64,000 bases of DNA from Permianibacter aggregans (GTDB taxonomy: Bacteria; Pseudomonadota; Gammaproteobacteria; Enterobacterales; Permianibacteraceae): the NCBI RefSeq assembly GCF_009756665.1, contig NZ_CP037953.1:1488001-1552000 (forward strand), given 5' to 3'. The notes beneath the pieces were generated by a model. The model had not been told where the DNA came from and did no database searches. It saw only the letters and a program-made list of their open reading frames with translations. Below, piece after piece: positions 53,882-61,597 of this stretch. Position 1 is the first letter of the stretch. The number at the start of each line of letters is the position of its first letter. The translations under genes were made by a program, and so were the position numbers.

Positions 53882-54976
53882 ATGACGGCTAAACGAAGGC
53901 GCTCAGGTTTTTCCTCACGCACAATAAGCCAGCGTTTGCACCGCTGGCTCGGTTGGAGCGTCGGCATGGTGCTGCTGATCCTCGTGATCAGCGGCACCAT
54001 TTTGTTATGGAAAAACCCGCTGCTTCACATTCAATATCCACAGCTGCTGACGCCGACGTCGACGTTGCCAACGGCGGATTTTCTTGCGCACCTGGATCAG
54101 CAGTTGCCGGACTGGCGCACCGTGCGCCTGCCGGAACCGGATCAGCCCTATTACCTGGTCTATCGCGGTGAACAGAAATGGTATTACGCGCTCGACGGCC
54201 AATGGCTGCTGACCCGCGACACCGACACCGATTGGCTGGCGTTCACCGAATCGCTGCATCACCATCTTTTACTTGGCGAGTTCGGGGATACCGTGCTCGG
54301 CTTTGTTTCTATCGGCAGCCTTCTGCTGCTGTTGCTAGGCCTTTATCAGTCCTGGCCACGGGCCCAGCGCTGGTCGCAAATGCTGCAATGGCGCTGGCAG
54401 CAAGGCGGTATCGCCCGCTGGTATACCAGCCATCGCAGCACCGGCCTGATATTCAGCCTCTTGCTCGGCCTGACCGTCGTTACCGGCCTGATGTTGAGCT
54501 TTCATGGTGTTCCGGCCCGCTGGCTTGCCAGCGTCGATAGCAAACAGGCACCGGCGCCGATCAGCACGCTATCGTCACCCACCGAGTCGATGCTGCCCTG
54601 GGCAACGCTGCTTGCCGCCGGGACGCAAGCGATACCCGACGCCCGGCTGACGATGGTCAGCCGCCCGGCCGGGCCCGATAAGCCATTGACGCTACGCCTG
54701 CAGGTGCCGGACGAATGGCACCCGAACGGCCGTGGTGGCGTGCAACTGCATCCGGGCAGCGGCGAAGTGCTCAGTCTCTACGATGTTCGCACCGTCGGCC
54801 CGGCCACCCGACTTGCCAACACCATGTACCCGTTGCATGCCGGCAAAGTCGGTGGCCTTGGCTACCAGATCGTGCTGGCACTCAGCAGCATCGGCAGCCT
54901 GTTTCTGGCCTGGTCGGCGTTGCGGCTTTGGCGCAAACGAAGGCAACGATCTCTGGAGTGCTCGCTAAGTCCCTGA
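53882..54976 (+). CDS. PepSY-associated membrane protein (putative ferric reductase)
   Basis: 364 residues. PepSY-TM family: four membrane helices with paired histidines (LHRWLGWSVGMVLLILVISGTILLW; YTSHRSTGLIFSLLLGLTVVTGLML; HHHLLLGEFGDTVLGFVSIGSLLLLLLGLY; and a C-terminal helix). Relatives such as FoxB/PiuB reduce siderophore-bound iron at the inner membrane. Co-transcribed with the receptor. Confidence 0.87.
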   Translation: MTAKRRRSGFSSRTISQRLHRWLGWSVGMVLLILVISGTILLWKNPLLHIQYPQLLTPTSTLPTADFLAHLDQQLPDWRTVRLPEPDQPYYLVYRGEQKWYYALDGQWLLTRDTDTDWLAFTESLHHHLLLGEFGDTVLGFVSIGSLLLLLLGLYQSWPRAQRWSQMLQWRWQQGGIARWYTSHRSTGLIFSLLLGLTVVTGLMLSFHGVPARWLASVDSKQAPAPISTLSSPTESMLPWATLLAAGTQAIPDARLTMVSRPAGPDKPLTLRLQVPDEWHPNGRGGVQLHPGSGEVLSLYDVRTVGPATRLANTMYPLHAGKVGGLGYQIVLALSSIGSLFLAWSALRLWRKRRQRSLECSLSP

Positions 54977-55077
54977 GCGCCGGTGCGGTTGAATTTCACG
55001 GCCCTCGTCCCCAGATACTGGTACATCCCGAAAGCACATATTCCTCCCCGCGCTCGCTAGGCGAGTGCCGGTTCGTG

Positions 55078-55083
55078 TATAAT
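55078..55083 (+). promoter_or_regulatory. -10 element upstream of rpoD
   Basis: A TATAAT at 114 bp before the rpoD ATG; no strong -35. rpoD must have its own promoter since the iron cassette separates it from dnaG. Confidence 0.5.
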
Positions 55084-55196
55084 TCGCGGCTTTTTCGAGC
55101 AGGCCGGTCTAAACTGAAAGGCTCGGAACACGTTTTGGCGCGCAGGTTTACCCTCCACGCCTCGTCACTTCTCATCCCGTCGCAGGTCGTATCCGA

Positions 55197-57056
55197 ATGG
55201 CAAGCACTGACAATTTTGAAGCCGATGAACAGCAACAATCACAGCTGAAGCTGCTGATTGCCAAAGGCAAAGAGCAAGGCTACCTCACCTACGCCGAAGT
55301 CAATGACCACTTGCCTTCCGACATCATCGATCCAGAACAGATCGATGACATCATCCGCATCATCAACGACATGGGTATCCAGGTATTCGAAGTCGCCCCG
55401 GATGCCGACCAACTGTTGATGTCGGAAAACCAGCCGGCCGACGAAGACGCCGCTGAAGAAGCCGCCCAAGCCCTCGCCACGCTAGATAAAGAAGTCGGCC
55501 GCACCACCGACCCAGTGCGTATGTACATGCGCGAAATGGGCACCGTTGAACTGTTGACCCGCGAAGGCGAAATCGAAATCGCCAAGCGCATCGAAGAAGG
55601 TCTGCGTGAAGTATTGATGGCTGTCGCCGAATATCCGGCCACCTCGCAATATCTGCTTGATGAATTCGATCGTTTCCTGGCTGGCGAAGTACGTCTGCCA
55701 GACATCATTTCCGGCTTTATCGATCTGAACAGCCTGTTCGAAGAAGCCCCAACCGCTGCCGCGCACGTGGGCTCGGAATTGAGCGAAGAAGAGCTCGACG
55801 ACGAAGACGACGATGACAGCGCCGAAGAAGAAGAACAAGACACCGGCCCGGATCCGGAAGAGGCCAAAGCCCACTTCACGGCCCTGCGCGAAGCGCAGGA
55901 AAAAGTGATGGCGGCGCTGAAAAAATACGGCCGTAACCACAAGAACACTGAAGCCGCCTTGAGCGCGCTGACCGATGAATTCCTGCAGTTGAAACTGGTG
56001 CCGAAGCAATTCGATCGCCTGGTCAACCGCACCCGCAAGCTGACCGACACCGTGCGCACGCAAGAGCGTCTGTGCATGCGTTTGGCTTGCGAAAAAGCCG
56101 GCATGCCGCGCAAAACCTTTATCGCGACCTTCCCTGGCAACGAAACCAACACCAAGTGGCTCGATGCCCAATTAAAAGCGAAATCGGAATATCAGGCCAA
56201 GCTGGAACATTTCGGTGAAGACATTCGCCGCGCCCAGAAAAAACTGGCGCAAATCGAAGAAGACAGCCGCCTGACCATTCAGGACATCAAAGACCTTAAC
56301 CGTCGCATGTCGATCGGCGAAGCGAAAGCCCGCCGCGCCAAGAAAGAAATGGTCGAAGCGAACTTGCGTCTGGTGATCTCGATTGCCAAGAAATACACCA
56401 ACCGTGGTCTGCAGTTCCTCGATCTGATTCAGGAAGGCAACATCGGCTTGATGAAAGCCGTCGATAAATTCGAATACCGCCGCGGTTACAAATTCTCGAC
56501 TTACGCGACCTGGTGGATTCGTCAGGCCATCACCCGTTCGATCGCCGACCAGGCGCGCACCATCCGTATTCCGGTGCACATGATCGAAACGATCAACAAG
56601 CTGAACCGCATTTCCCGCCAAATGCTGCAGGAAATGGGTCGCGAGCCGACCCCGGATGAGTTGGCCGAACGCATGCAAATGCCGGAAGACAAAATCCGCA
56701 AAGTGCTGAAGATCGCCAAAGAACCGATTTCGATGGAAACCCCAATCGGTGACGATGAAGATTCGCATCTGGGCGATTTCATCGAAGACACCGCCACCGA
56801 ATCCCCGGTCGATGTCGCGATGAGCGAGAGCTTGCGTGAAGCCACCCGCGAAGTGCTGGCAGGCCTGACTGCCCGCGAAGCGAAAGTGCTGCGTATGCGT
56901 TTCGGTATCGACCTGCAAACCGACCACACGTTGGAAGAAGTCGGCAAGCAATTCGACGTCACCCGCGAGCGTATCCGTCAGATCGAAGCCAAGGCCCTGC
57001 GCAAACTGCGTCACCCGAGCCGCTCCGATCGCCTGCGCAGCTTCCTCGACGAGTAA
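55197..57056 (+). CDS. rpoD: RNA polymerase sigma factor RpoD (sigma-70)
   Basis: Housekeeping sigma factor, 619 residues (E. coli 613). Region 1.1 ([25 protein letters not shown]), region 1.2 ([31 protein letters not shown]), the acidic non-conserved region ([17 protein letters not shown]), regions 2-4 with the core-binding [39 protein letters not shown] block and the -35-binding helix [20 protein letters not shown]. The last gene of the split macromolecular synthesis operon. Confidence 0.98.
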   Translation: MASTDNFEADEQQQSQLKLLIAKGKEQGYLTYAEVNDHLPSDIIDPEQIDDIIRIINDMGIQVFEVAPDADQLLMSENQPADEDAAEEAAQALATLDKEVGRTTDPVRMYMREMGTVELLTREGEIEIAKRIEEGLREVLMAVAEYPATSQYLLDEFDRFLAGEVRLPDIISGFIDLNSLFEEAPTAAAHVGSELSEEELDDEDDDDSAEEEEQDTGPDPEEAKAHFTALREAQEKVMAALKKYGRNHKNTEAALSALTDEFLQLKLVPKQFDRLVNRTRKLTDTVRTQERLCMRLACEKAGMPRKTFIATFPGNETNTKWLDAQLKAKSEYQAKLEHFGEDIRRAQKKLAQIEEDSRLTIQDIKDLNRRMSIGEAKARRAKKEMVEANLRLVISIAKKYTNRGLQFLDLIQEGNIGLMKAVDKFEYRRGYKFSTYATWWIRQAITRSIADQARTIRIPVHMIETINKLNRISRQMLQEMGREPTPDELAERMQMPEDKIRKVLKIAKEPISMETPIGDDEDSHLGDFIEDTATESPVDVAMSESLREATREVLAGLTAREAKVLRMRFGIDLQTDHTLEEVGKQFDVTRERIRQIEAKALRKLRHPSRSDRLRSFLDE

Positions 57057-57103
57057 GCCGCACAGAAAGGGTGACAGCCCTTTCGACTTTTCATAAACTT
57101 GCG

Positions 57104-57131
57104 CGCCAGCCCATTCGGGCTGGCGTTCTTT
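57104..57131 (+). terminator. Terminator after rpoD
   Basis: The stem cgccagccc / gggctggcg with an att-c loop and a ttcttt run, 3 bp before the tRNA. Confidence 0.8.
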
Positions 57132-57133
57132 CA

Positions 57134-57210
57134 GGGCCCATAGCTCAGTTGGTTAGAGCAGTCGACTCATAATCGATTGGTCGCAGGTTCAAGTCCTGCT
57201 GGGCCCACCA
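57134..57210 (+). tRNA. tRNA-Ile with CAU anticodon (lysidine type)
   Basis: 77 nt with a complete cloverleaf: acceptor GGGCCCA / TGGGCCC, D-arm GCTC...GAGC, anticodon stem GTCGA / TCGAT with loop CTCATAA, T-arm GCAGG...CCTGC, encoded CCA end. CAU could mean Met, but the body (AGAGCA-n-CGACTCATAATCG, GGTCGC, GGTTCAAGTCC) matches E. coli minor tRNA-Ile2, which is read as AUA after TilS puts lysidine on C34. The island that follows abuts it. Confidence 0.85.
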
Positions 57211-57281
57211 ATTTATTGCTTATCAGAAGCGTTAAGCGCACTATACTCTTTACGGAGATTAGCTGGAGACGGAGCGCATTC

Positions 57282-57716
57282 ATGGCAACAATCTATGATG
57301 TCGCAAGATATATCACCGAAAAGCAAGGTGAAATGTCTGCGATGAAACTCCAGAAATTAATGTATTACGCGCAAGCTTGGCACTTGGTCTGGGAGGAGCA
57401 ACCTCTGTTCCCAGATATGTTTGAAGCTTGGGCAAATGGCCCTGTTTTGCCTGCCATTTACGACAAACACAGAGGACAATTCAAAGTCGACAAGTCTTTT
57501 TTCAGGGACGGTAACGCCACAAACCTTTCTAAAACGGAAAAAGAAAATATTGGGAAAGTTCTAGAATTCTATGGCGACAAGACTGCTCAATGGTTAAGTA
57601 ATCTCACTCATCAAGAAGATCCTTGGCTCAAAGCCAGAGGTGATACGCCCATTGGAGCCCCTTCCAATGCAGAAATCTCTCTTAGTGCAATCCACGAATA
57701 TTACTCTTCACTCTAA
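57282..57716 (+). CDS. Panacea-domain protein (SocA/DUF4065), putative antitoxin
   Basis: 144 residues of the Panacea (DUF4065/SocA) family: MATIYDVARYITEKQGEMSAMKLQKLMYYAQAWHLVW..., AWANGPVLPAIYDKHRG, then a terminal LSAIHEYYSSL. Panacea proteins are the antitoxin halves of many unrelated toxins (PanAT systems). The gene is clearly lower in GC than its neighbours. It starts 71 bp after tRNA-Ile and is 14 bp upstream of a second gene, as in bicistronic toxin-antitoxin cassettes. Start at 57282 follows a ggagcg-type site. Confidence 0.87.
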   Translation: MATIYDVARYITEKQGEMSAMKLQKLMYYAQAWHLVWEEQPLFPDMFEAWANGPVLPAIYDKHRGQFKVDKSFFRDGNATNLSKTEKENIGKVLEFYGDKTAQWLSNLTHQEDPWLKARGDTPIGAPSNAEISLSAIHEYYSSL

Positions 57717-57730
57717 AGAATAAAACGTTT

Positions 57731-58318
57731 ATGGGAAAAAAGAGTGAAGAGCGTATTGCACGTAAAGCACAAAAGCTTCTTCAGTTTGAAAAGAGCAAGG
57801 AAAAACAGCTAGAGAAAGTTCACAATCTTGAACGTCCAAAGATAGTCGTGAACGTTGATGACACCAAGCAACCCCATATAGCTCCAAGCGTAAATGAAAA
57901 TGTCACGAACACTCCTAAAGCAGCCAAAGATGGCTCACGTTACGGCGAACTCGTAACTTGGTGTATTACAGGTGCAGATAAAGAGGGAAAGTGGAGCTGG
58001 CACGAGCCACGTGAGTGGAGCAATGAAGAATGGGACAACGACATAGCACCATCCTTTCAAGAATTCGCTCGAAAAACTTGGGCTGAGATAGACCATTTAT
58101 CATCAGGCTCCAGTCATAAAATGCATCACGATCAGGATGTGGCAAGCCTAATAAAAGAGGCTAGAAGGCGCTGGCGAAAACTAGGACTTGAGCAGTTCGA
58201 TACTGCATTTAGGTTTCGGTTGGGAGGCACAAAACGCGCTTGGGGCTACATTGTTCAAGCCCATTTCTTTCTCGTTTGGTGGGAAAGGCACCACAAGCTA
58301 TACCCAGTCAATAAATAA
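57731..58318 (+). CDS. Putative Panacea-linked toxin, unrecognised family
   Basis: 195 residues. The first 40 are a Lys/Glu-rich coiled coil (SEERIARKAQKLLQFEKSKEKQLEK), then a linker, then a folded C-terminal part (KWSWHEPREWSNEEWDNDIAPSF..., KMHHDQDVASLIKEARRRW, FRFRLGGTKRAWGYIVQAHFFLVWWERHHKLYPV). The FRxRLxGTxRxWG...FFLVWWxxxHKLYP ending resembles small beta-sheet endoribonuclease-like toxins in style, but I do not recognise the family. It follows the Panacea gene closely and shares its low GC, so I infer it is the cognate toxin. Confidence 0.6.
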   Translation: MGKKSEERIARKAQKLLQFEKSKEKQLEKVHNLERPKIVVNVDDTKQPHIAPSVNENVTNTPKAAKDGSRYGELVTWCITGADKEGKWSWHEPREWSNEEWDNDIAPSFQEFARKTWAEIDHLSSGSSHKMHHDQDVASLIKEARRRWRKLGLEQFDTAFRFRLGGTKRAWGYIVQAHFFLVWWERHHKLYPVNK

Positions 58319-58425
58319 AACTTTGTATTTACCCTGATCGCCCATATTAAAATCAAGAGGCATCTAAACTTCATTTAGCGAAAGTCTCAGAAAATCACAA
58401 TCACATCTCCAGACAGGTTTCCACT

Positions 58426-59523
58426 TCAACAAACAATCGCTGCAGATTTGATTTGTGCCCAGACTGCTTTATCTTGTATCAGTTGCATATGTGCAACCGA
58501 ACGAAGGGTAACGCGGGCTAGTAAGCATGTTTCATTAGTTCTTACACGCACCAACGACGTCGCCTCATCAATGTCACAGACAATTTCTTCAACGATAACA
58601 GGCAATCGATTCAGAATACTGGTGTCTTCGTGATTCTCCAGCGCCAAGCTGACGTCTTTGGCCAACACTCTTACCCGTACCGGTTTGTTCAGTTCATCGC
58701 CGCCGTCGCGTACCCATAACGAGCCACCATCGAATTCAACACGGGCCAAATGCCATTGTGGGTCGCGTTCACGGATGTGGCCTTGCAGGATAACGCCGAC
58801 ATCGGTTTCGGTTTGCGTTGGCAAATCGATACGCGAGAACACTTCCGCGACAGCACCTTCGGCGATAACACGACCTTGTTCGAGTATTACGGCATGATCA
58901 GCCAGGCGCGTGACTTCCTCTATCGAATGGCTGACGTACAGCACTGGGATATCGAGTGATTCATGCAGGCGTTCGAGGTAAGGCAGGATTTCCTGTTTGC
59001 GCTTGTAGTCGAGTGAAGCCAATGGCTCGTCCATCAGCAGCAACTTGGGCTGAACCAACAAGGCTCGGGCAATGGCGACGCGTTGACGTTCACCGCCGGA
59101 CAATTGCGCTGGTCGGCGATTCAGCACCGGCTCGATACCGAGCATCGTGACGATTCGTTGATAGGTTTCTGCTGATGGCGGATTGGCGGCACGCTTGATC
59201 GCGTACTGCAGATTGGCCTTGGCGCTCAAGTGCGGGAACAGGCTGGATTCCTGAAATACATAACCAAGCGAACGTTGATAAGTCGGCACAAAAACATTGT
59301 GGCTTTGCCAGGTTTCGCCGTTGATGCTGAGTGCGCCTTGTTGGGCTTTTTCCAAACCGGCTATGCAACGCAGCAGCGTGGTTTTACCGGAACCCGAGGC
59401 GCCAAAGATCGCGGTGATGCCCTGCCCTGGTATCTGCAGATCGACATCCAGTGAAAAGGCATCGCTATCGGCGCTGCCGAAATGCAATTGGAACTGGGCG
59501 TTGATGGTTTTTGATTCGGTCAT
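58426..59523 (-). CDS. modC: Molybdate ABC transporter ATP-binding protein
   Basis: 365 residues. Walker A FGASGSGKTTL, signature LSGGERQRVA, Walker B KLLLMDEPLASLD, and a C-terminal TOBE domain (residues about 290-365, RVRVLAKDVSLAL). Powers molybdate import with ModA and ModB, supplying molybdenum-cofactor enzymes. Downstream of modB by 2 bp. Confidence 0.95.
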   Translation of the reverse strand: MTESKTINAQFQLHFGSADSDAFSLDVDLQIPGQGITAIFGASGSGKTTLLRCIAGLEKAQQGALSINGETWQSHNVFVPTYQRSLGYVFQESSLFPHLSAKANLQYAIKRAANPPSAETYQRIVTMLGIEPVLNRRPAQLSGGERQRVAIARALLVQPKLLLMDEPLASLDYKRKQEILPYLERLHESLDIPVLYVSHSIEEVTRLADHAVILEQGRVIAEGAVAEVFSRIDLPTQTETDVGVILQGHIRERDPQWHLARVEFDGGSLWVRDGGDELNKPVRVRVLAKDVSLALENHEDTSILNRLPVIVEEIVCDIDEATSLVRVRTNETCLLARVTLRSVAHMQLIQDKAVWAQIKSAAIVC

Positions 59524-59525
59524 GG

Positions 59526-60218
59526 TCAGCCGCCCATTTTTATGCCAGCGGCGAGTTTGCGGCGCTGAAAGCTATACAACGCCAATAGTACCAGAAAGGA
59601 AAACACAATCATGATGGCGGCCAGTGTGTGTGCTTGGCCGTATTCCAGCGCTTCGACATGATCATAAATCTGCACTGACACGACTCGGGTTTCACCCGGA
59701 ATATTGCCACCGATCATCAGTACGACGCCAAACTCACCGACTGTGTGGGCAAAGCCCAGAATCGCCGCCGTGACAAAACCCGGCTTCGATAACGGCAACA
59801 CTACCGAGAAGAATTGATCCCAAGGTCCGGCGCGTAATGTTGATGCCACTTCCAACGGCCTTTCACCAATCGCTTCCATCGCGTTTTGGATTGGCTGCAC
59901 GACAAACGGCATCGAGTAAAAAACAGAAGCGACGACCAAACCCCAGAACGTAAAAGGCAAGGTACCGAGCCCTAAGCTTTGTGTCAGTTCGCCGATAAAA
60001 CCGTGCGGGCCCATGGCCAACAATAAATAAAACCCGAGAACAGTCGGTGGCAATACCAACGGTAATGCCACAATCGCGGCAACCGGGCCTTTCCACCAGG
60101 AACGGCTACGCGCCAGCCACCAAGCGATAGGCGTGCCGATGATCAGCAACAGCACGGTAACCGTTGTTGCCAGTTTCAGCGTTAGCCAGATAGTGGACAG
60201 ATCGGTTTCGGAAAACAT
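59526..60218 (-). CDS. modB: Molybdate ABC transporter permease
   Basis: 230 residues, five membrane helices, with the EAA-type loop [34 protein letters not shown]. Start [25 protein letters not shown]. Between modA (85-bp gap) and modC. Confidence 0.95.
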   Translation of the reverse strand: MFSETDLSTIWLTLKLATTVTVLLLIIGTPIAWWLARSRSWWKGPVAAIVALPLVLPPTVLGFYLLLAMGPHGFIGELTQSLGLGTLPFTFWGLVVASVFYSMPFVVQPIQNAMEAIGERPLEVASTLRAGPWDQFFSVVLPLSKPGFVTAAILGFAHTVGEFGVVLMIGGNIPGETRVVSVQIYDHVEALEYGQAHTLAAIMIVFSFLVLLALYSFQRRKLAAGIKMGG

Positions 60219-60303
60219 TACAGATTCATCATTGTCGTGGTTTCAGTTTTCAATGGTTCTGGATACCAGCCTGCGCGAGTATGACTCGTTTGCATGAAAG
60301 TGT

Positions 60304-61116
60304 TTAGTTCTGCTCATTGTCGACTTGATAACCGTAACGCTTGATCAATTGCCGCGTGGATTCGGTTTGCAGGAATTGCCATAGCGCTTTCGCCGCTTCG
60401 CTGTTTTCGCCTTGCCGCAACCATACCGCATCCTGGCGAATCGGTTGATAAAGTTCTTCGGGAATCAGCCAGGCAGAACCGGTTTTGATTTTGCCGTTGT
60501 CGATCACTTGCGACAGCGCGATAAACCCTAGCTCGGCATTGCCGGTGCTGACGAATTGAAAGGTCTGGGCGATATTCTCGCCTTGCACCCATTTTGATTC
60601 CGTTGTTTGCCGTAGATTTAACTTTTCCAGCACTTGCACTGCCGCTACGCCATACGGCGCCAGTTTCGGATTGGCCAGAGCCAGTTTATTGAACTGGCCA
60701 CGACGCAGCACCGAGGCTTCGGTATCGATAAATCCGGGTTTGCTTGACCACAGCACCAGCGAGCCGAGCGCGTAGGTGAAACGACTATCGGGCACGACCA
60801 AACCGTCACGTTCCAACGCCATCGGCTTTTCCTGATCGGCCGAGAGAAACAAGTGAAACGGCGCACCGTTCTTGATTTGCGCGTAGAACTTGCCGGAGGC
60901 ACCGAAGGATAGTTGCACGTGATGGCCAGTGCGCTGTTCAAAGTTCGCCACAATCACTTTCATTGGCGCCATGAAGTTCGAGGCAACGGCTACCTGAATC
61001 TGCTCCGCTTGCGCATTGCCTGTGAAGCAACCGAACGAAAATCCGACAATCGCCAAACCGCGCGTCAGCTTACCGATAAGGAGTCTATCTTTCGCAGGCT
61101 TCAAAATTGAATACAT
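60304..61116 (-). CDS. modA: Molybdate-binding periplasmic protein
   Basis: About 270 residues. Signal segment LTRGLAIVGFSFGCFTGNAQA, then the binding domain EQIQVAVASNFMAPMKVIVANFEQRTGHHVQLSFGASGKFYAQI with the oxyanion Ser residues, and HLFLSADQEKPM. The start is not certain: ATG at 61116, 61131 or 61137 or a TTG at 61161 are all open without a clear ribosome binding site. First gene of modABC. Confidence 0.92.
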   Translation of the reverse strand: MYSILKPAKDRLLIGKLTRGLAIVGFSFGCFTGNAQAEQIQVAVASNFMAPMKVIVANFEQRTGHHVQLSFGASGKFYAQIKNGAPFHLFLSADQEKPMALERDGLVVPDSRFTYALGSLVLWSSKPGFIDTEASVLRRGQFNKLALANPKLAPYGVAAVQVLEKLNLRQTTESKWVQGENIAQTFQFVSTGNAELGFIALSQVIDNGKIKTGSAWLIPEELYQPIRQDAVWLRQGENSEAAKALWQFLQTESTRQLIKRYGYQVDNEQN

Positions 61117-61161
61117 CCACAGTTGTTGCATCGCCATATACTGGTTGATGTCACACGGCAA

Positions 61162-61597
61162 AACAAGGCAAAAGCCCGGACGGGTGAAGTGTGCTTGACC
61201 TCAATCAACCGTTCCGCACCGAGCATGAGATATCGCCATCACCAACCAAAATCGGTTGTCGTTTTCGCCATTCATTGCCGTTCGCTTCATCTGGCTCGCG
61301 TCGTCTTAGGCAACCGCATATTCATTTCCACGAGTACCGCCTCCAGCATGATACGCAAATAATAACTGGGAAGCCCGCTCAATACTTACCAAAAAGTAAC
61401 TACGGTGACGCGCTGCAACGTGGAGCACTGTGGAAACAATGAATTCGTTCATTTCAGAATCGCCATCACGTACAGACATATTACTGCTGCACTACAGCAG
61501 ATTATTTTGACGACCGGTAATAACGGCGTTGATTGGTAAAAACCTTTTCACAATGCTTAACTTAACCGGTCCGTTGCGACAAATCAGGTAGGCGAGC
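61162..61597. other. Divergent regulatory region between modA and the sensor kinase
   Basis: 436 bp with no gene I support. The frames inside are short and without ribosome binding sites. I looked for the molybdate-repressor ModE site (an inverted CGTTATAT-type repeat) and saw no clear match. It must hold two divergent promoters. Confidence 0.45.

Noticed and set aside
57134-58425. Integrative element using the tRNA-Ile gene as attachment site
   Set aside because: No copy of the tRNA 3' end is visible at the right edge (58320-58425) and there is no integrase; the low GC and position are suggestive only.
61162-61597. ModE operator in front of modA
   Set aside because: I could not find an inverted CGTTATAT-like repeat; regulation of modABC here remains open.
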